Assembly (NCBI RefSeq): GCF_000013705.1 | Contig: NC_007947.1 | Location: 2,666,001 to 2,730,000 of the forward strand | Length of the DNA: 64,000 bases | Direction: 5' to 3' | DNA from: Methylobacillus flagellatus KT | Lineage (GTDB): Bacteria; Pseudomonadota; Gammaproteobacteria; Burkholderiales; Methylophilaceae | Shown: in pieces, positions 60,034-64,000 of the stretch | Layout of the letters: each line of letters begins with the position of its first letter | Position numbering within the stretch: position 1 is the stretch's first letter | Position numbers and translations under genes: made by a program | Notes under the pieces: model-generated | Told to the model about the DNA's origin: nothing | What the model saw: the letters and a program-made list of their open reading frames with translations, nothing else | Databases searched by the model: none

Positions 60034-60136
60034 TTCGTAGGCTTCGTTTTTTCCGCTTTGCTAGCATCCCCCGATGCATGGAACGCCAGTGTTGGCGCCG
60101 CCTGCACCATGATTCAGCCGTTCTCGGGGAGAAAGA

Positions 60137-63100
60137 ATGAAACACCAGCGCAACACCATCCGCCTGATTCCAGGCATCACTACCAGCTGCCTACTTGCCT
60201 TGTCACCAGCCTTTGCAGATCCCATAGCGTACGACACACCGGTAACAGACATCGCCCCCACACCTGCCAAAGCTGCGGCGATTGCTGTCTCTCCCGGCAC
60301 TGGCAGCGCAGGTGCTGCAGGCAGGCCAGGTGGCTATCGCTGCGATCAAATGACATGGGGACTAGCCTGCGCTGCTATCTACAAGTTCGGAACTTACACC
60401 ACTTACGATGCGACGCCCGGCCGAGATGCGCCAGGCGGGTCCGCCACGACACAGATCGACATTTCCGATTACACCATTATGGATGCATCGCCTGACGATA
60501 ATCCTGCCGCGGGTAATTATGTAATCAGCATTGCTCGGCTGGCCAGCAATATGCGACAAAGCACCAATGCCAATGCCGCCTTGCAGGAGAGTACCGTCCT
60601 CAATGATGGCCATGCTTTCGACGTCACGCTCAGGCACGAAACTGAAGGTGAGCTCGTTATCAGCATGACCGAAGGATCCACACTCGGGGACCTGAAGGAT
60701 GCAATCAATGCCCTGAACAACGAGAATTTCCAAGCCAGTATCGAACATGCGGATATTGAACTCGTTCCTGGAGATGCTTCGACAAAGACGCGGGTTGCCG
60801 TATTGGCTATCGAAGGAAAAACCGGGGCAGGTAATGACTTCACCGTTAGCACAACCAGCCTCGCCCCCGTGACAGCTCCTATTCCGGGTGCCCCAACAAC
60901 GCCTCCTTCGGTCGCGGGCCTGGAATTCTCCCCGCCTGCGGAAGTGACCTATCTTTCTGATCCTAATGACCCGAATTCATTAGTTAGAGTTACGCCTCTC
61001 GGTATCACATCTCAGGATGCCGAATACACCATCAATGGAATTCCTCACACATCATCAACCAACCAGGTCGCCCATGATGGCTTTACAGTGAACCTCCTGG
61101 AAACCGGCAGTTCCACCATTTCCGTCACATCAGTCAGCAGCGTGGTCTCCAATGGCGCCAATGGTATTGCAGGAACAGCTGCGCCGGACTTCACCAGCAC
61201 CATCGAAGCCACCGACATCATCACACCGGGCAACACGGCGTTTACCTTCCAGCGCACCAGTGGACAGGGCGGTACTGCTCAGATTGGCGGAACGGGCGGA
61301 ACGGGCGGACAAGGCGGAGATGCCGTTGTCGGCACTATCCCTGTAAACAACCTGCTGATTTTCCCGCCTATGGTCATACCCAATACCAGCGCCTACGGTG
61401 TACAAGGTGGCGCAGGCGGCACTGGCGGGCAAGGCGGCACTGGCGGTGCAGGAGAGGTCGGTGGCACCGGCAGTGACATTACGCTCAACCTGAATGCGGA
61501 AACTGCCAATGCCGATACTATCGCTGCATTATCGTCAACAGGCGGACAGGGTGGCACGGGCGGACAGGGCGGACAAGGCGGCAAAGGCGGTCAGGGCGCG
61601 CATGCCGTGGGAGAAATTGAATCCAGTAGCTTGCTTCCAGTAGCGAAAACAGCGCTAGGTAACATCGGAGGCATAGGCGGTATAGGGGGTATAGGCGGCA
61701 CTGGGGGAATAGGGGGCGTTGGCGGCAATATCGAGCTGAATGCCAATATTGAGATCACCACTGCTATCAATGGCTACCAGATCCAGAGTATGGGTGGACA
61801 GGGAGGCACTGGCGGACAAGGTGGGACAGGCGGACAAGGTGGGACAGGCGGACAGGGCGGTAACGGAGGAAATGGCGTCGGAATAGCAGCCCCCGCTCCA
61901 TTCACCTTCAAGGAAAAGGAGGATGGGTCACAAGGCGGCACTGGGGGCATTGGCTACACAGGAGGCACAGGAGGCACAGGAGGCGCCGGTGGAAACGTCT
62001 TGGTATCTCTTACTGGCGGCGAACTATCTACCAGCGGCACTGGCATTCTGGCATCCAGCCAGGGGGGGCGTGGGGGAACAGGTGGGCGCGGTGGCACAGG
62101 GGGTCGCGGCGGTACGGCTGGCGATGGAGGTGGGCATACTCTTCACAGCTCCCAGTCCATTGCCAGTGACGGCGGCGGCGGCGGAAACGGCGGAACAGGG
62201 GGCAATGCAGGCAATGGCGGAGCCGGTGGCAATGGCGGTTCTGTCTTCGTGACGACATTGGATACCACAGGCCGCATTGTTGCCGGCATGACAGCCATCC
62301 TGGCGGAAAGCCACGGCGGGATCGGTGGTGTTGGCGGCCAGGGCGGGACAGGCGGCCAAGGTGGGACAGGTGGGACTGCAGGCCATGTCACCTCCTGGTT
62401 CTGGGATGGCAGCCAGCATGGCGCATCCGGCGTAGGGGGTAACGGAGGCGCTGGTGGAAATGGTGGAAATGGTGGAAATGGTGGAAATGGCGGCAGTGTC
62501 AATGTCACCAATGCGCAACAACTGCAAACCACTGGTGCCAGCTATGCCTCGGCGATTTTAGCTCAAAGCCTGGGAGCGATTGGCGGTAATGGTGGCAACA
62601 TCGGAAATGGTGGCGCTGCGGGCATAGGGGGTGCAAGCGGTTCAGACTGCTATCCTGCATCACTGCCCACTGACCCATGCATGAATCCAATTAGCTGGGC
62701 CGCGGGAGCAAATGGCACCGCGGGCCCGGCAGGCTCGGCCAACGGCAGCAGTAACCAAACAGGCGGCAGCGGAGGCCAGGTCACTGTCAACAATACCGGC
62801 AGCATCCTGACTGTAGGTTCCCGCTCCGATGCGATCACCGCCCTCAGCGTTGGCGGTGTGTCTGGGCTGGCCAGCTACATGGCACAAGACCTGTTCTGGG
62901 CCGGCCTGCCGACTGGTGCACAGTCCGGCGGTGCAGGCAATGTCGTGGCTGGCAACACTGCCCTACTCATGACAGAAGGCAATCAATCCAGCGGCATCAT
63001 GGCGCTCAGCCTGGCGTCCGGGTTCGGCGCTGGTGATGTCACGGCCACCAACACCGGCACCATCGTCACCCATGGCAGCGCGAGTCATGCAATGGCTGCA

Positions 63101-64000
63101 CGCTCCCAGGTCTATGCCATGGGCACTGGAAATTCAGCAGCGGGCGATATCAGCGCCAGCAATATCGGCGGCACTATCCTCACGGATGGGTCAAGCGCAG
63201 CAGGGATCATCGCTGAAAGCATTTCGGCCATGGGTACATCTGGCGATGTGACAGTGGACAGCACCAATGGTGTGATACAGCTGACGGGCAGCGGTCACGC
63301 TTCTGCCATCAGTGCATTGAGCCAGGCGGATGACGATGCGGGCAATGTGAGCATCAGCAATGTATCAGGCAGGATCATCAGTGCCACTGGCGGCGATGCT
63401 TCCGCGATTCGCGCACATAGTATTTCGGCCACAGGCAATGCGGGCAATATCCGCCTGGATAATCGTGGTGGCGAGATTGTCTCAAACAATACTGGCATTG
63501 CAATCCACCTATCCAGCCAGGCCAATAATGGCATCGCAGGCAACATCGAGGTGCTGAACCATAGTGCCATCATTTCGACAGCACCAGGCAGCATCGCATT
63601 GACATTGGAAAGCCTCGGTTTCACCGGCGGCAACATCCTGTTCGAAAACGGCGGCCTGGTGGAAGGCGGCGCAGGCGGTACTGCCATCTCCCTGGTCGGC
63701 GGCAACAACAACCGGATTGTGAACGACAACAGCCTGGACCCTGCCGACACTGCGGTCATTCGCACTGGCGGAAACATATTCGACACCGTCATCAAGGGCA
63801 CAACCGGCAACGACAGGATAGAGAACCTCAACGGCGCCATGATCTTCGGCTCCGTGGACCTCGGGGCTGGCACCAATGCGTTCCACAATGGCGCCGGTTC
63901 CTATTACCACACCGGCAGCCAGGTAAACCTGGGCGCAGGCAACCTGTTCACCAACGACGGTTACTTCTCCCCTGGCGGCCTGGGCACGGTCATGTCCAAC
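60137..64000 (+). CDS. giant secreted glycine-rich surface protein, 5' part only
   Basis: The frame from the ATG at 60137 (GGGGAG upstream) runs open through 1288 codons to the window end. Residues 1-27 form a signal peptide ([18 protein letters not shown]). Residues about 155-330 contain [14 protein letters not shown] and [18 protein letters not shown], resembling FliD/flagellin-IN motifs. From about 376 the sequence is dominated by GGxGG repeats ([14 protein letters not shown]) to about 860. After that come autotransporter-passenger-like repeats ([39 protein letters not shown]). The likely role is adhesion or surface coating, with a C-terminal translocator expected beyond the window (unseen). 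Confidence 0.8.
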   Translation, partial: MKHQRNTIRLIPGITTSCLLALSPAFADPIAYDTPVTDIAPTPAKAAAIAVSPGTGSAGAAGRPGGYRCDQMTWGLACAAIYKFGTYTTYDATPGRDAPGGSATTQIDISDYTIMDASPDDNPAAGNYVISIARLASNMRQSTNANAALQESTVLNDGHAFDVTLRHETEGELVISMTEGSTLGDLKDAINALNNENFQASIEHADIELVPGDASTKTRVAVLAIEGKTGAGNDFTVSTTSLAPVTAPIPGAPTTPPSVAGLEFSPPAEVTYLSDPNDPNSLVRVTPLGITSQDAEYTINGIPHTSSTNQVAHDGFTVNLLETGSSTISVTSVSSVVSNGANGIAGTAAPDFTSTIEATDIITPGNTAFTFQRTSGQGGTAQIGGTGGTGGQGGDAVVGTIPVNNLLIFPPMVIPNTSAYGVQGGAGGTGGQGGTGGAGEVGGTGSDITLNLNAETANADTIAALSSTGGQGGTGGQGGQGGKGGQGAHAVGEIESSSLLPVAKTALGNIGGIGGIGGIGGTGGIGGVGGNIELNANIEITTAINGYQIQSMGGQGGTGGQGGTGGQGGTGGQGGNGGNGVGIAAPAPFTFKEKEDGSQGGTGGIGYTGGTGGTGGAGGNVLVSLTGGELSTSGTGILASSQGGRGGTGGRGGTGGRGGTAGDGGGHTLHSSQSIASDGGGGGNGGTGGNAGNGGAGGNGGSVFVTTLDTTGRIVAGMTAILAESHGGIGGVGGQGGTGGQGGTGGTAGHVTSWFWDGSQHGASGVGGNGGAGGNGGNGGNGGNGGSVNVTNAQQLQTTGASYASAILAQSLGAIGGNGGNIGNGGAAGIGGASGSDCYPASLPTDPCMNPISWAAGANGTAGPAGSANGSSNQTGGSGGQVTVNNTGSILTVGSRSDAITALSVGGVSGLASYMAQDLFWAGLPTGAQSGGAGNVVAGNTALLMTEGNQSSGIMALSLASGFGAGDVTATNTGTIVTHGSASHAMAARSQVYAMGTGNSAAGDISASNIGGTILTDGSSAAGIIAESISAMGTSGDVTVDSTNGVIQLTGSGHASAISALSQADDDAGNVSISNVSGRIISATGGDASAIRAHSISATGNAGNIRLDNRGGEIVSNNTGIAIHLSSQANNGIAGNIEVLNHSAIISTAPGSIALTLESLGFTGGNILFENGGLVEGGAGGTAISLVGGNNNRIVNDNSLDPADTAVIRTGGNIFDTVIKGTTGNDRIENLNGAMIFGSVDLGAGTNAFHNGAGSYYHTGSQVNLGAGNLFTNDGYFSPGGLGTVMSN
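61811..61858 (+). repeat. 18-bp tandem repeat in the glycine-rich region
   Basis: The 18-bp unit GGCGGACAAGGTGGGACA occurs at 61811-61828 and 61829-61846, with a partial third copy from 61847 (GGCGGACAGGGC). It encodes in-frame GGQGGT. Such repeats can change copy number by slippage. Confidence 0.85.
62453..62488 (+). repeat. four perfect 9-bp tandem repeats
   Basis: GGTGGAAAT is repeated four times without mismatch (62453-62461, 62462-62470, 62471-62479, 62480-62488), encoding GGN units in frame. Being a multiple of three, copy-number change would alter length but not the frame. Confidence 0.93.

Noticed and set aside
61393..62690. Several proline-rich frames on the minus strand ([12 protein letters not shown])
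   Set aside because: These are reverse-strand shadows of the GGxGG-coding repeats (Gly codons read as Pro/Ala) with no start signals.

Overview
The window reads as a chromosomal segment of a betaproteobacterial methylotroph, most likely Methylophilaceae (Methylobacillus/Methylovorus-like). The grounds are a formaldehyde-activating-enzyme family gene (39364-39915), betaproteobacterial-style gene orders (mreBCD-mrdA-rodA-rlpA-dacA, dat-ybeD-lipB-lipA, proteobacterial gshA-gshB, OMP-glnK-amtB) and generally GC-rich codon use. This is inference from gene content; no rRNA, tRNA, IS element, prophage or CRISPR array was seen.

Layout. 1-2595 (minus): gatCAB, with gatB cut by the window edge. 2717-13327 (plus): the rod-shape and peptidoglycan block mreB, mreC, mreD, mrdA, rodA, rlpA, dacA, then a D-amino-acid transaminase, ybeD and lipoate synthesis (lipB, lipA). 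13338-18249 (plus): a CNNM/CorC-type membrane protein, a UbiH-family hydroxylase, two flavin proteins and a HIT hydrolase. 18320-26394 (minus): a TonB-like protein, mpl, metH, comM, ubiK. 26647-29236 (plus): a nitrogen locus made of an outer-membrane protein, glnK and amtB behind a sigma54-type promoter. It is followed by a second sigma54-type promoter that seems to drive a short terminator-bounded RNA. 29836-32078: gshA-gshB. 32225-39048 (minus): a minor-pilin operon pilE-fimT-pilV-pilW-pilX-pilY1. 39364: a Fae paralogue. 40042-48463 (minus): mutY, an AsmA-like protein, uppP, a YidB-like protein, rluB, and thiC with a TPP riboswitch. 48814-56091 (plus): pcm, then a translationally coupled RND efflux operon (adaptor, pump, TolC-like channel) ending in an isochorismatase-fold hydrolase. 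56132-57409 (minus): waaA. 57456-60010 (plus): a 7TMR-DISM-like histidine kinase and its response regulator. 60137 to the window end: a very large secreted glycine-rich protein, incomplete here.

Most genes are housekeeping. The most interesting non-coding signals are the nitrogen-locus sigma54 elements with a putative small RNA carrying an anti-Shine-Dalgarno tract, and a TPP riboswitch whose alternative pairings can be read directly. The most interesting proteins are the Fae paralogue in which the family's active-site histidine appears to be methionine, a PilW with a canonical EF-hand loop, and the glycine-rich surface protein, whose N-terminal part resembles flagellar FliD/flagellin motifs.
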